A DNA stretch of 64,000 nt from Blautia sp. MSJ-9 (GCF_018919065.1 NZ_JAHLQG010000034.1:1-64000), one strand, 5' to 3'. Counted from the stretch's first letter, positions 19,276 through 28,058 are shown. Notes: generated by a model not told the origin, from the sequence alone. Program-made: numbers and translations.

Positions 19276-19853
19276 ATGTCAAAAAAAGGAGAGAATATTT
19301 ACAAAAGAAAAGACGGGCGTTGGGAAGGAAGATACATTAAAGCACGATCAGAAAGTGGCAAAGCAGTTTATGGCTCTGTTTACGCTTCTTCCTATCAAGA
19401 GGCAAAAAAGAAACGTAATCAGGCTATTGCGAGTATAGAATTCATAATGGTGGAACACAGAAAACCATGATACTTGTTACTTCTCCTAAAAGCAAATGTT
19501 CTATCCGCACTATTCCTATCACAGACAGTTTACTACAGCTGATTCAAAAGGAATTTCCTGATCGTCAGGGATATGTTCTGGCAGCTATGGATGAGGAATA
19601 TGTAGAGCCACGAACAATGCAAAATTATTTCCGTTATGTACAGAACCAATGCGGATTGACTCCAGTGAATTTTCATGCACTCCGCCATACCTTTGCTACT
19701 AGATGTATAGAGTTGGGATTCGATGTCAAAAGTCTCAGTGAAATTCTTGGTCATGCCAGTGTAAATATTACAATGAACCGATATGTCCACCCTTCTATGG
19801 AATTAAAGCAACAGAATATGCAAAAACTTTCCGGCTTATTAGCCGTCATGTAA
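19276..19853 (+). pseudogene. Tyrosine recombinase/integrase, internally deleted and out of frame
   Basis: The first 64 residues (KGENIYKRKDGRWEGRYIKA) are the arm-binding N-terminal domain of Tn916-like integrases. A second frame (about 19449-19853) gives the C-terminal catalytic part, TSPKSKCSIRTIPI, FHALRHTFATRCIELG with the HxxR pair, and LGHASVNITMNRYVHP with the nucleophilic Tyr. The core-binding domain and the region with the first catalytic Arg are missing, and the two parts join out of frame near 19445. The enzyme should be dead. Its location inside the inverted sites suggests it once operated this switch. AAAGGAG precedes the start. Confidence 0.85.
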
Positions 19854-19863
19854 AAGCCGTCAA

Positions 19864-19907
19864 AAGCCTCGAAACTCCCATAAACAAAGGATTTCCGGGG
19901 CTTTTTT
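19864..19907 (+). terminator. Probable terminator after the recombinase remnant
   Basis: The imperfect stem AAGCCTCGAAA / TTTCCGGGGCTT is followed by a T-run just before the right recombination site. If the segment inverted, this terminator would point at loaP and help keep the operon OFF. The rest of 19931-20104 shows no gene. Confidence 0.55.
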
Positions 19908-20104
19908 CTTAGAATAGGATACTCTACGAATTTAAAGAACGTATTGGTCTTATCTTCAGTAAAAAAGAGAGGGAATCTATTACTACTGTTCCCTGTTTAA
20001 GTTTTTTTATTCTTATTTGTACAAATATATAAGAACTAATTGTTCTTATATATTATAGCATATCCCTTTTCAGAACTCAAGGTTCTCATTGCAAGCAAAA
20101 AAAA

Positions 20105-20126
20105 CAGCCGCCATTTCTGGCGGCTG
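20105..20126. terminator. Bidirectional intrinsic terminator
   Basis: Perfect stem CAGCCGCC / GGCGGCTG with A/T runs on both sides. It ends the minus-strand regulatory module (cpsB to the secreted protein) and separates it from the invertible segment and synthesis genes. Confidence 0.9.
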
Positions 20127-20150
20127 CATTTTTTTGAGTTATTGAATTAA

Positions 20151-20753
20151 TTATTCAGCGTCTGCGATTACTGTGAAGAAAGCGCCGTCATCTAATGCAA
20201 CGTCAAGAGTTTTGTTCTCTTTGTCAACGCTGATCGGATCTACGATCTGCCATTTCTTTGCATCTTCTTTGCTGTAGGTAAGAAGCTGAATGTTTTCCAT
20301 AGCGTCTGTGATGCTTGGAACAGCGATTTCTACTTCATATTTGCCATCAGCATTTTTCTCTGCTTTGTCAGCGTCAAGTACTTTGAATTCATCGAATCCT
20401 GTAACGAATTCTTTTCCTTCAAGTTTCTCAACAACTTCTTCAAGAGCAGCTTTCACTTCTTCGTCTGTTGTTTCGTCAGCAAGAGTTTTCAGAACATCTT
20501 TGAATTCTGCTACTTCCATCTTACCTTCGTTAACTTCTTTGAAAGCGTCAGCTACTACAGGCAGTTCAGCCTTCAGATCAGCAAAGCCTTCTGTGTCTTC
20601 GATCTTCTGAACAACTTCATAGATTGCAGACTGTTCAGCGGATACTGTAATTGCGCTTGTGCGGCTTCCTGCTGCACTGACACCTACAGTAGCACATCCT
20701 ACTCCAAGGGCAGTTGCTAAAGCAAGTGTCATGAATTTCTTTGCAATTTTCAT
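20151..20753 (-). CDS. Small secreted protein of unknown function
   Basis: A 200-residue protein with a clear signal peptide (MKIAKKFMTLALATALGVG, cleavage near VSAAG) and AAAGGAGAGG before the ATG. The mature part is acidic, rich in Glu, Asp, Lys and Ala, and looks helical around EVNEGKMEVAEFKDVLKTL; a beta-rich C-terminus follows (KYEVEIAVPSITDAM). I do not recognise the family. It is the last gene of the capsule regulatory module and may be a cell-wall or polysaccharide-associated protein. Confidence 0.75.
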   Translation of the reverse strand: MKIAKKFMTLALATALGVGCATVGVSAAGSRTSAITVSAEQSAIYEVVQKIEDTEGFADLKAELPVVADAFKEVNEGKMEVAEFKDVLKTLADETTDEEVKAALEEVVEKLEGKEFVTGFDEFKVLDADKAEKNADGKYEVEIAVPSITDAMENIQLLTYSKEDAKKWQIVDPISVDKENKTLDVALDDGAFFTVIADAE

Positions 20754-20791
20754 AATGCACCTCTCCTTTTGGATTATTTTTATATAGATAA

Positions 20792-20812
20792 CCGTACAGA
20801 ATGTCTGTACGG
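20792..20812. promoter_or_regulatory. Short perfect hairpin between LCP gene and secreted-protein gene
   Basis: CCGTACAGA and TCTGTACGG are separated by three bases, 39 bases upstream of the small secreted protein's ATG. There is no strong T-run, so it may be a weak attenuator, an operator or an mRNA-stabilising hairpin. Confidence 0.4.
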
Positions 20813-20844
20813 ACTATCTCTGAGTGATATAACAGTACTATCAG

Positions 20845-21876
20845 TTAGATTTTCTCATAAAACATGGAAATTATCAAGTCTGACAATGCATCTTCATCTA
20901 CATGATACTCGTCAAAGTTCTCACCCTGTGTTCCCTCACCCGGTACTGTCTCTGTATCAGTGATTCCGTTTCTGGATGCTGCCAGCAGTTTGGCAAATAC
21001 ATCATTTCCCATGTTTGTAACTGTGTAACTCTTAATACTGTCGTAGAGGTCTGCCACAAAACCGGCATCCTCACTTGCCTTCTCCTGGGCTTTCTGAACC
21101 AGTGCCTGGAGATAGGTTTTCTGTCTCTCCTGACGAACCAGAGCACTCTGGGTCTTGTCAGTGTCTCGATATCGTACAAACTCTTCTGCGTTCTCGCCTG
21201 TAATGTTTACAACAGCGCCTTCTTTAAATTCTGGATCTGTTTCCTCAAGGCTGCTATCAGGCACTGTGATCTGTACTCCTCCTACGAAGTCCGTGATCAC
21301 TGAAATACCGTCCATGTTCATGGAACAGTACCCTTGAATCGGAAGTCCCTCCAGCAGATTGGATACTGCTGTTTTCATCAGTTCACAACTCTTCTGTTGT
21401 CCATCGCCAAATGCATACTGGATATTAAGATGATCTGTTGTCTCTCCCAGACTCTTGCCTGATGGATTGAACACCTCTATCCTCGCCATAGTGTCTCGTG
21501 GAATGAACAGAACTTTTAACTGTTCTGTTGCTCTGTCCATAGACACCAGAAATATTGCATCTGCCTGGCCAGCATCCTGCTGTGTCTGGTAGGTATCTAC
21601 CGAATCTCTTGTATCAATTCCTAGAAATAAGTAGTTGCTGAGATGGTCGTTGTATTTATATGACTCACCATTGTATTCTACAGTACCGCTGTCCTGCTGA
21701 CTTGTCTGTGCTGTCTGTATCTGACTGCTGCTCTTCTGGCTCTTTGCGGCATTCTCTTTTGTCTGCATCAGCAGATAATACCCACCGCCCAGAACTGTAA
21801 GAGCTATGATCAGTACAATGATCAGGATCATAGTTATCTTCCGTTGTCTCGCAGCTTCTCTTGCTGTTTTTTTCAT
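20845..21876 (-). CDS. LytR-CpsA-Psr (LCP) family glycopolymer transferase
   Basis: LCP enzymes attach capsule or teichoic acid from undecaprenyl phosphate to peptidoglycan. An N-terminal membrane anchor (ITMILIIVLIIALTVLGGGYYLL) is followed by the extracellular domain with YLFLGIDTRDS, DAIFLVSMDRATEQLKVLFIPRDTM, HLNIQYAFGDGQQKSCELM, MDGISVITDFVGGVQI and VRYRDTDKTQSALVRQERQ. The conserved Arg and Asp residues that bind the polyprenyl phosphate are present. The ATG at 21876 fits the GAAGGA site better than the one at 21882. In this locus it should anchor the finished capsule to the wall. Confidence 0.92.
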   Translation of the reverse strand: MKKTAREAARQRKITMILIIVLIIALTVLGGGYYLLMQTKENAAKSQKSSSQIQTAQTSQQDSGTVEYNGESYKYNDHLSNYLFLGIDTRDSVDTYQTQQDAGQADAIFLVSMDRATEQLKVLFIPRDTMARIEVFNPSGKSLGETTDHLNIQYAFGDGQQKSCELMKTAVSNLLEGLPIQGYCSMNMDGISVITDFVGGVQITVPDSSLEETDPEFKEGAVVNITGENAEEFVRYRDTDKTQSALVRQERQKTYLQALVQKAQEKASEDAGFVADLYDSIKSYTVTNMGNDVFAKLLAASRNGITDTETVPGEGTQGENFDEYHVDEDALSDLIISMFYEKI

Positions 21877-21911
21877 TTTCATTCCTTCAATCGTTGCAAT
21901 TGTATGCCTTA

Positions 21912-22877
21912 TCAGTCTTTTGTGATATAGCCAAGCTCCTGTAGTTTATTAAATACTGCCTCTCCCATCGCCTGCTGTGCTTCATAAGTCGCAGATGGCT
22001 GAGCTGTTACACTTGCAAGACTGATGTAATGTTCACCCCACTTCTGGCTGAGCACCTGATCCAGTGCATCAGCAGTTACGCTTCCATCCAGCGGGATGGT
22101 TCCTACTACGATAAAATCATCTTTATACTGGAAAGTATTTAAGATCTGTTCCTGCTGCTCTGCAAGTTCTGCAGGATCATGGTTCCATCCACCGTAGTAT
22201 CCCATAAAGATAACCGGAATGCAGTCCATGTCATTTCTGGTTGTCTCTTCTTCTGTAAGGTCACGGATTCCTGTTTCTGTTACATTCATCTGTGCACCGT
22301 TTGCCGCCTGCTGATGTTTCGTGATATAACCCTGAAGAGTTTCATCGCTTACTCCTGCCATCTTCATCATGGAAAGAGTTCCACCTGCCTGAAGTGTCTT
22401 ATTCACAACTGTCAGGTTGTATCCGTTATCTGTCAGAAGTTTCTGAAGTACTGCCATATAAGAATAGGTATTGGATGCATCTCCATTAATCAGATCATCT
22501 CCCCAGCATACAACGCCTGAGATTGTTCTTGCAGTTTCTTCATCAGCATTCTCTTCTGCATTCTCTGTATCATCAGCCTCTGCTGCGTCTTCTTTCTGAT
22601 TGTTCTTCTTGCTTTTCTTGTCTGTATTATCTGTTTCTGAAGATTCTTCCTCATCTTTTGATGCTTTCTCAAGTTCTGCAGCATGTTCTTTCACTGCATC
22701 ATAATCTTCGATTCCTATGTGCTGATCACCGGCAAGCTCGGTCAGTCTCTGTGATTCTTCCTGTTCGGTTTTATAATTCATTGCAAGGAGAAATCCAAGC
22801 AGTCCCACCAGCAGAATACAGATAAATCCCAATAAGATATTTGTCTTTTTTCCTTTTTTCTTTCTATTTCTGCTCAC
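21912..22877 (-). CDS. Membrane-anchored SGNH/GDSL-hydrolase-like protein
   Basis: A 321-residue protein with one N-terminal membrane segment (NILLGFICILLVGLLGFLLA), then an acidic linker rich in Glu, Asp and Lys (about residues 60-115), then an extracytoplasmic domain starting SGVVCWGDDLINGDASNTY. That start resembles block I of SGNH hydrolases (GDS replaced by GDD), and MGYYGGWNHDP and VVGTIPLDGS fit later blocks. Such proteins can remove or transfer acyl groups on polysaccharide. The nucleophile position is uncertain, so activity is unproven. GTG is the likely start. Confidence 0.6.
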   Translation of the reverse strand: MSRNRKKKGKKTNILLGFICILLVGLLGFLLAMNYKTEQEESQRLTELAGDQHIGIEDYDAVKEHAAELEKASKDEEESSETDNTDKKSKKNNQKEDAAEADDTENAEENADEETARTISGVVCWGDDLINGDASNTYSYMAVLQKLLTDNGYNLTVVNKTLQAGGTLSMMKMAGVSDETLQGYITKHQQAANGAQMNVTETGIRDLTEEETTRNDMDCIPVIFMGYYGGWNHDPAELAEQQEQILNTFQYKDDFIVVGTIPLDGSVTADALDQVLSQKWGEHYISLASVTAQPSATYEAQQAMGEAVFNKLQELGYITKD

Positions 22878-22939
22878 TTTTCCCGATCTTCCTTTACTAT
22901 TTGATTATGGTTTGCATCACCTTTGGCGATAGATTCTCA

Positions 22940-23644
22940 TTATTTCTGGGACTCATCGCTTCTGCGATAGTATTCACCATAATGCTTGTAGTAAGAAGAA
23001 TAATATTTGTCGTCTGTGGTGTCTATCTTGTTCATAACAGCGCCCAGAACACGGCATCCGCTTCTCTCCAGCTGTGCAAAAGCTTTCTGTGCATCTCTGT
23101 ATCTTACGTTTCCAGGCTGGATAAGGAAAATCGCTCCATCACAGCAGCCACCGATTACGGCAGCGTCAATTACAGTTCCGATAGGCGGAGTGTCAATCAG
23201 TATGTAGTTATAATATTCTCTGACCTCTTTCAGGAAAACCTTGAAAATGTTCTCACTGAGAAGTCCGGACGGGTTTGGTGCTGCAGGTCCGCCGAAAATG
23301 ATATCCATATTCGGGAAGTTTGTTTCGTAGATAATCTCCTGCAGTCCTACCTGACCACTAAGAAGCTGGGAGAGTCCTTTGACTTCCTCTTCTACTCCCA
23401 GACGGCCTGCATAGGCTGTTTTTCTGATATCAGCATCCAGAAGAAGGACTTTCTTACCGATGCTTCCAAGCTCCTGTGCCAGGCTGAGAACAACATCACT
23501 CTTACCTTCATTTGGATAACAGCTTGTAACCAGAATTGTCTTAATACTCTGACCGGACAACTGGATATTTGTACGAAGAGTCTTGATCGCCTCGCCGTAG
23601 AAATAGTCCGGTTTTCTTTTATCTGTTAAATTGAGTTTCTTCAT
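22940..23644 (-). CDS. cpsD: Bacterial tyrosine kinase CpsD/CapB
   Basis: Cytoplasmic BY-kinase of 234 residues that, with the CpsC membrane partner, controls chain length and export of capsule. It shows a Walker A motif (SCYPNEGKSDVVLSLA), Walker A' (KVLLLDADIRK) and Walker B (YILIDTPP). The C-terminus carries the autophosphorylated tyrosine cluster, KYYSSYYKHYGEYYRR. The first Gly of the P-loop is Asn here (PNEGKS), which still retains GKS. GGAGGA precedes the ATG, and the cpsC stop lies 21 bases upstream. Confidence 0.95.
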   Translation of the reverse strand: MKKLNLTDKRKPDYFYGEAIKTLRTNIQLSGQSIKTILVTSCYPNEGKSDVVLSLAQELGSIGKKVLLLDADIRKTAYAGRLGVEEEVKGLSQLLSGQVGLQEIIYETNFPNMDIIFGGPAAPNPSGLLSENIFKVFLKEVREYYNYILIDTPPIGTVIDAAVIGGCCDGAIFLIQPGNVRYRDAQKAFAQLERSGCRVLGAVMNKIDTTDDKYYSSYYKHYGEYYRRSDESQK

Positions 23645-23665
23645 TGATCAGATTCCTCCATTAAT

Positions 23666-24451
23666 TTAGCGGTGTTTCTTGCTCTTCTTATTGCTCTTCG
23701 GTTTCTTGTTCTTCATATTTACATAGTCTTTTCTGTCAGGAACCTTGGCAAGAACAGTAACTCCCAGATATTTCTCAATATCCTCTTCTGTCTTAATGGT
23801 ATCATCCATTACTGCATATACAACTACGATAGCTGCGCATGCAAGGAATCCAAGTAAGAATCCGATTGCTGTATTCTTCGGTACACTTGGTGATGTTCTC
23901 TCTGTAGCAACCTTACCAACTTCGATGATCTTAGGCGGGATAACTTCCATCTTATCCCCAATATAAGAAGAAGAAACAGTTGCAATCTCATCAACAATCT
24001 TCTTCGCCATTGTAGAATCTGCATTATCGACTGTGATTTCAAGAATACGGGTATCTGTAGGATTATTGATCGTTACATCCTTCTTCAGATCCTCTGCTGT
24101 CATATCCAGATTCAGATTTGTGATGACCTGTTCCAGTACCGGAGTACTTGTGATCAGTACTGTGTAGTCACTGGTCAGACTTGCACCTAACTGCAGGTCT
24201 GCCAGAGACGTAAGTGTTGTCTCTTTTGAGAGCACCAGCATACTGGATGTGGAACTGTAAATCGGCGTCATCAGAAACTGTGTAGTTGTAGCTCCGATAC
24301 ATCCTCCTATAAGGGCAACCATCAATACCAGCAGAATTCTCTTCTTAAGTGCACGGAATATCTCCAGTAAATCAATTTCGACTTCATCATCGTTGACATC
24401 AAGTGTCTGCACTCTGCTACTCTCAACCTTGCTGTTCAAATTGTCTAACAT
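23666..24451 (-). CDS. cpsC: Capsule chain-length determinant CpsC (Wzz family)
   Basis: Polysaccharide co-polymerase of 261 residues that activates CpsD. The first membrane segment (ILLVLMVALIGGCIGATTTQF) and second (AIGFLLGFLACAAIVVVYAV) bracket an extracellular region, and the Pro-rich TERTSPSVPKN motif precedes the second segment as in the Wzz family. The C-terminal tail is basic (KNKKPKSNKKSKKHR), suited to contact the kinase or membrane. It sits in the classic cpsB-C-D order. Confidence 0.93.
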   Translation of the reverse strand: MLDNLNSKVESSRVQTLDVNDDEVEIDLLEIFRALKKRILLVLMVALIGGCIGATTTQFLMTPIYSSTSSMLVLSKETTLTSLADLQLGASLTSDYTVLITSTPVLEQVITNLNLDMTAEDLKKDVTINNPTDTRILEITVDNADSTMAKKIVDEIATVSSSYIGDKMEVIPPKIIEVGKVATERTSPSVPKNTAIGFLLGFLACAAIVVVYAVMDDTIKTEEDIEKYLGVTVLAKVPDRKDYVNMKNKKPKSNKKSKKHR

Positions 24452-24530
24452 TTGATATTTTCCTTTTCCCTTTTCTCATTGTATATTTTGACATAAACCG
24501 ACTTTATTGTATCTTAGTAGAACGCAAAAG

Positions 24531-25268
24531 TCAATCCACATGGGGTTTATTCTTTAAAATTTCCTCTGGATTATGGATAAAAAGTTCATCTGCATAGTCC
24601 TGGCCCAGCTTTTTGGCGGTCATTTTGTATGCTTCGCCGATTCTGGTGATGCGTTGTGTGCTGTTGTGGCAGTCCGATCCTACGAAATGGATCAGACCGT
24701 ATTTCATTGCCTTGTTGCAATAGCGGCGTGTGAAAAAGCCGTCTTTTCCAATAATGCTGTCTGCATTGATCTGCATATATGCCCCCATATTGACCAGGTC
24801 TTCTACGAAATCCAGATTTATCCGTGTTGCTTCGTATCGTTCGATATGTGCAACAATTGGTTTATAGCCTCCGGATAGTAAAGCGCTGATTCGTTCATGT
24901 ATGTAATTTTCTTCAGAATTATGGGAAAACTCTGTCAGTACGTAACGAGAATCTGCCATTGTCATTACTTTCTTCTCTCTGAGCATTGGCAGCATTTCCA
25001 TAGTAGAATGGAATTCACATCCAAGGTATACATGGAGATCCGGGCTGATCTCTGCTGCTGCTTTCTCTACCAGTTTGAACTGCTCTTTTACTTTTTCCAC
25101 AGGTGTCTCAAACATGCGGAAACGAAAATGTGGGGTTGCTATAATGTTTCTTACTCCCTGCTTATACTCCATCCGGAGCAGTTTTCTGGTTTCTTCTATG
25201 TCTGTTGCTCCGTCGTCCACTCCGGGTACTATGTGACAATGTATGTCGAAAATTCCCTTTTCGGACAT
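24531..25268 (-). CDS. cpsB: PHP-type tyrosine phosphatase CpsB
   Basis: Mn-dependent protein-tyrosine phosphatase (YwqE/CpsB) that dephosphorylates CpsD. It opens with DIHCHIVPGVDDGATD, the first metal-binding motif of the PHP fold. IATPHFR, YLGCEFH, PIVAHIERYE and HFVGSDCHN supply the other metal ligands. Its 245 residues match the family length. It is the first gene of the capsule regulatory module, with AAGGA nine bases before the ATG; no clear promoter was identified upstream. Confidence 0.95.
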   Translation of the reverse strand: MSEKGIFDIHCHIVPGVDDGATDIEETRKLLRMEYKQGVRNIIATPHFRFRMFETPVEKVKEQFKLVEKAAAEISPDLHVYLGCEFHSTMEMLPMLREKKVMTMADSRYVLTEFSHNSEENYIHERISALLSGGYKPIVAHIERYEATRINLDFVEDLVNMGAYMQINADSIIGKDGFFTRRYCNKAMKYGLIHFVGSDCHNSTQRITRIGEAYKMTAKKLGQDYADELFIHNPEEILKNKPHVD

Positions 25269-25297
25269 TTATACATTCCTTCTTTCTTAGTTTTTTA

Positions 25298-25489
25298 CTA
25301 TCTATTTCTGATGGTGCCATATTCCCCCCACTTAAATCTTACAGATTTTGAAGTGGGGGTTCCTGCTCGATTGCCCTTCAGGGCAACGCTAAAACAGGCA
25401 TCCGTTTGCGGATTTTTTTTGCGGTTACGCACATTTTTTATATATTCTTTTTCTTTCAGGATAGCTTCTCTACGCTTCATATTAAACAT
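25298..25489 (-). mobile_element. Probable IS200/IS605-type end remnant
   Basis: A hairpin with arms CCCCACTTAAATCT and AGATTTTGAAGTGGGG (25326-25358) is followed by a second, TTGCCC TTCA GGGCAA (25371-25386). This pair, including AAGTGGGGGTTCCTGCTC, resembles the structured right ends of IS200/IS605 elements next to tnpB. A 63-codon frame running through it (ending RFKWGEYGTIRNR) is the read-through peptide often annotated there and is probably not a real gene. No transposase or TnpB body remains. Confidence 0.45.
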
Positions 25490-25599
25490 AGGTTACTGAC
25501 GTGTAATACTCTCAGATATAAAAGCTTTTCTTAAGCGTATGGTATTATACAGGATTTCATGCAAAAGAGCAATGAAAACTCTGCACAAAATGCAAAAAA

Positions 25600-25635
25600 G
25601 CAGAGAATCCGACTGTATCCGGGCAAATTCTCTGC
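25600..25635 (-). terminator. Terminator of the rsmJ operon
   Basis: The stem GCAGAGAAT / ATTCTCTGC is followed on the minus strand by six T residues, 57 bases past the rsmJ stop codon. Confidence 0.85.
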
Positions 25636-25692
25636 TCTGTGACTTCTTATTCTGATTATTATTTCATATAGTTTAAAGCTTAGATACTCCTT

Positions 25693-26424
25693 CTACATTA
25701 CATAGCAGTCATAACGGATTGCTTTTCCCTTTAAAATATAAGAAGGTTCTCTGTCTGCCAGATGTACGCTCTTCAATGGGCGTTTTACAATAATCTTAGA
25801 AGGATTTGCTTTAATTGCCGCATCAAAAAGATCTTTTTCTTCGGAGCATGGTGGTTCCAGTTTCTGGATCAGCTGCAGTTTCTTGTTGATCAGACCGGAT
25901 TTCTGTCTTTCCGGGAACATGGGGTCCAGATAGATGACATCTACCGGATCCATGAGTTTCGCCAGACATTCTACGCTGTCACCTTCTACCAGTTTCATTC
26001 TGGCAGCAATGTCTTTTAATATCGGATGTTTCTTTGCACGGCGGAGAGCATCTTTGAGAAGAGCCGCGATCACAGGGTTCTGTTCGTACAGGGTAACTTC
26101 GTAGCCGTATGCTGCAAGGAGGAAACCGTCCTCTCCCATGCCTGCAGTGGCATCGATGGCTTTCAGGTTCTCTCCTTCTGCTTTGGCGGCGCGGGCCAGC
26201 ATCTCATGGGAAAGTCTTCCGTTGGTGACTCTGTGAAGCATGTTTTCGAAATCTCCCTGGTACGTCAGCCCATAGCCGGTAAGGGAAACGCCTTTGGAAT
26301 CAAACATTACCGTCAGATGATCTCCGGGGTTGTCTGTGATTGGTACGTTATTTTTTCTGGCAAAAGATTCTGCCATTTCTCTTTGTCCGCCTTTGCCAAG
26401 GCAGACGACTACTTTATCATTCAT
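25693..26424 (-). CDS. rsmJ: 16S rRNA (guanine1516-N2) methyltransferase RsmJ-like
   Basis: SAM-dependent methyltransferase of 243 residues. LKAIDATAGMGEDGFLLAAYG is the SAM-binding loop (motif I), with VTLYEQNPVIAALLKDAL as the acidic strand after it. VDVIYLDPMFPERQKSGLINKK is the catalytic DPMFP motif characteristic of RsmJ/YhiQ. The start overlaps the end of the polyphosphate kinase gene, so the two are translationally coupled. The family link is clear, while the exact target base is inferred from homologues. Confidence 0.88.
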   Translation of the reverse strand: MNDKVVVCLGKGGQREMAESFARKNNVPITDNPGDHLTVMFDSKGVSLTGYGLTYQGDFENMLHRVTNGRLSHEMLARAAKAEGENLKAIDATAGMGEDGFLLAAYGYEVTLYEQNPVIAALLKDALRRAKKHPILKDIAARMKLVEGDSVECLAKLMDPVDVIYLDPMFPERQKSGLINKKLQLIQKLEPPCSEEKDLFDAAIKANPSKIIVKRPLKSVHLADREPSYILKGKAIRYDCYVM

Positions 26425-27898
26425 TGTCTTTCAGCGCTTTCTCAATTTCGTCAATTACGATCTTTAATGCTTTAATTCGGGCATATTTCTTATCAACAGA
26501 TTCCAGTACATGCCATGGAGCAAAAGATGTATTGGTTTTTTGAAGCATCTCATCTACTGCAACTTCGTAAGCATCCCATTTCTCACGGTTTCGCCAATCT
26601 TCATCCGTGATCTTCCACTGTTTTTCAGGATTGTTCTGACGCTCCTGGAAGCGTTCCAGCTGAGTGTCTTTGTCGATCTGTACCCAGAATTTAATGATAA
26701 CTGCGCCCCAGTCCTTGAGTTCTTTTTCAAACTCGTTCATCTCGTTGTAGGCACGTTTCCAGTCGTTCTCGCTGCAGAAGCCTTCCAGACGCTCTACCAT
26801 AACTCTGCCGTACCAGGTTCTGTCAAAAATAGCGATGTGACCATCTTTTGGAAGTCTTGTCCAGAAACGCCATAAATAGTGTCTGGCTTTCTCGTGTGGT
26901 TCTGGGCTTGCGATTGGATTTACTTCATAGCCACGCGGGTCAAGGGCTTCTGTGATTCTCTTGATGTTGCCGCCTTTTCCGGCTGCGTCCCATCCTTCAT
27001 AGGTAATGATAACAGGGATACGTTTTCTGTATAATTTGTTGTGGAGCTCTCCCAGTTTGCTCTGGAGATGTTTCAGCTCTGCTTTGTATTCTTCGTCATC
27101 CAGTGTCTTGTCCTTGAGATCTATATCAGCAAGACGTGGAATCTGCTCCAGTGGGAATACATTCTGAAGAATCGGGACTGAATGTGCCTGATTCTGCATG
27201 GCTACTTCGATGTTGCTTACCATAGTTTCAAGTATTTGAAGTTCTGCCCATTTTCGGTCGGATGCATCTATGATGTACCATGGCGCTGTGGATGCGTTGG
27301 TGTCGGACATATACTGCGAGAAAATCTTTGCACATTTTTTGTAATGGTCATTCTGCCATTTATCAAAGTTTGATACTCGCCATTTTGTATCCTTATGAGA
27401 CAGAAGTGCTTTCTGACGCTCTTTCTGGTCTTCTTTGTCAATCTGCATGAAGAATTTCAGAACCAGATAGCCGTTGTCTGTGAGCTGACGCTCGAAGCGG
27501 CGGATACTGTCGATTCTCTGTGTGTATGTTTCTCCCTCAATTTTGCCTTCCAGACATTCTCTGCATGTCTGCTCCATCCAGCCGGAATCCAGAAATGTGA
27601 ATTTTCCTGCTTCCGGGATCTGTTTGAAATAGCGGTATAGGAATGGATATCTCAGGTCTTCTGCTGTTGGTGTGGACATTGTGGCTACTTTGAAGAAACG
27701 TGGGTCTATGTTCTTGATTACTTTTCCAATAGTACTTCCCTTGCCAGAAGCGCCCCAGCCCTCGAAAAGTACAATGACTGGTATCTTGTGTTCTTTGATC
27801 TTCATCTGGAAATCATAGAGCTGATTTCTGGCAGTCTGCAGGCGTTCTTTGATTTCCTCCTTTTCCGGCATATGCGCCGGGGTCCAGTTTTTGAGCAT
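26417..27898 (-). CDS. Two-domain polyphosphate kinase 2 family protein (polyP:AMP phosphotransferase type)
   Basis: About 493 residues holding two PPK2 domains in tandem, the arrangement of polyphosphate:AMP phosphotransferase. Each has a P-loop, FEGWGASGKGSTIGK in the N-terminal domain and YEGWDAAGKGGNIKR in the C-terminal one. Both also show lid-type sequences (FLDSGWMEQ and FDRTWYGRVMVERLEGF). It would use polyphosphate to phosphorylate nucleotides. The ATG at 27898 has AAGGGGGAC upstream and is preferred over one at 27949. In two-domain enzymes usually only the C-terminal domain is active; the first has lost the DRTWY form. Confidence 0.92.
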   Translation of the reverse strand: MLKNWTPAHMPEKEEIKERLQTARNQLYDFQMKIKEHKIPVIVLFEGWGASGKGSTIGKVIKNIDPRFFKVATMSTPTAEDLRYPFLYRYFKQIPEAGKFTFLDSGWMEQTCRECLEGKIEGETYTQRIDSIRRFERQLTDNGYLVLKFFMQIDKEDQKERQKALLSHKDTKWRVSNFDKWQNDHYKKCAKIFSQYMSDTNASTAPWYIIDASDRKWAELQILETMVSNIEVAMQNQAHSVPILQNVFPLEQIPRLADIDLKDKTLDDEEYKAELKHLQSKLGELHNKLYRKRIPVIITYEGWDAAGKGGNIKRITEALDPRGYEVNPIASPEPHEKARHYLWRFWTRLPKDGHIAIFDRTWYGRVMVERLEGFCSENDWKRAYNEMNEFEKELKDWGAVIIKFWVQIDKDTQLERFQERQNNPEKQWKITDEDWRNREKWDAYEVAVDEMLQKTNTSFAPWHVLESVDKKYARIKALKIVIDEIEKALKDNE

Positions 27899-27987
27899 GG
27901 TAGTGTCCCCCTTATTTTGGCTTCTGGATAAATGTTGGTTATTTTGCAAAATGGGTGTTAGTTTTTGTTACGGGCTGCATAAAAATA

Positions 27988-28033
27988 GTTCCATGTTACC
28001 ATTTGTCTTTCTGAGTTAATGATAACATGGAAC
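27988..28033. repeat. Intergenic hairpin repeat, copy A
   Basis: GTTCCATGTTA pairs with TAACATGGAAC around a central TTAATGA-containing loop. The right part GTTAATGATAACATG recurs exactly in the hairpin at 37855-37899. It lies just downstream of a small secreted-protein gene, where a terminator would be expected, but without a T-run. Confidence 0.55.
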
Positions 28034-28058
28034 CGAAATAGAGTAAAGGCAAAAGCAG

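Larger units (their letters stand above)
19004..19930. mobile_element. Apparent invertible promoter segment bounded by inverted recombination sites
   Basis: TTCGTAGAGTATCCTA at 19004-19019 occurs as its exact reverse complement at 19915-19930. Each copy sits in a core-site-like layout: outer arm TTCGTAGAG, 7-base spacer TATCCTA, then an inverted inner arm, CTCCACGAA on the left (19020-19028) and TTCTAAGAA on the right (19906-19914 read on minus). This arm-spacer-arm form is typical of tyrosine recombinase sites, and the inverted orientation predicts inversion. The segment carries a consensus promoter facing loaP and a decayed tyrosine recombinase. In the present orientation the capsule operon should be ON. 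Confidence 0.75.

Noticed and set aside
25298-25489. 63-codon gene after cpsB
   Set aside because: It reads through IS-type hairpins and is the common spurious peptide of such ends; kept only as an IS remnant.
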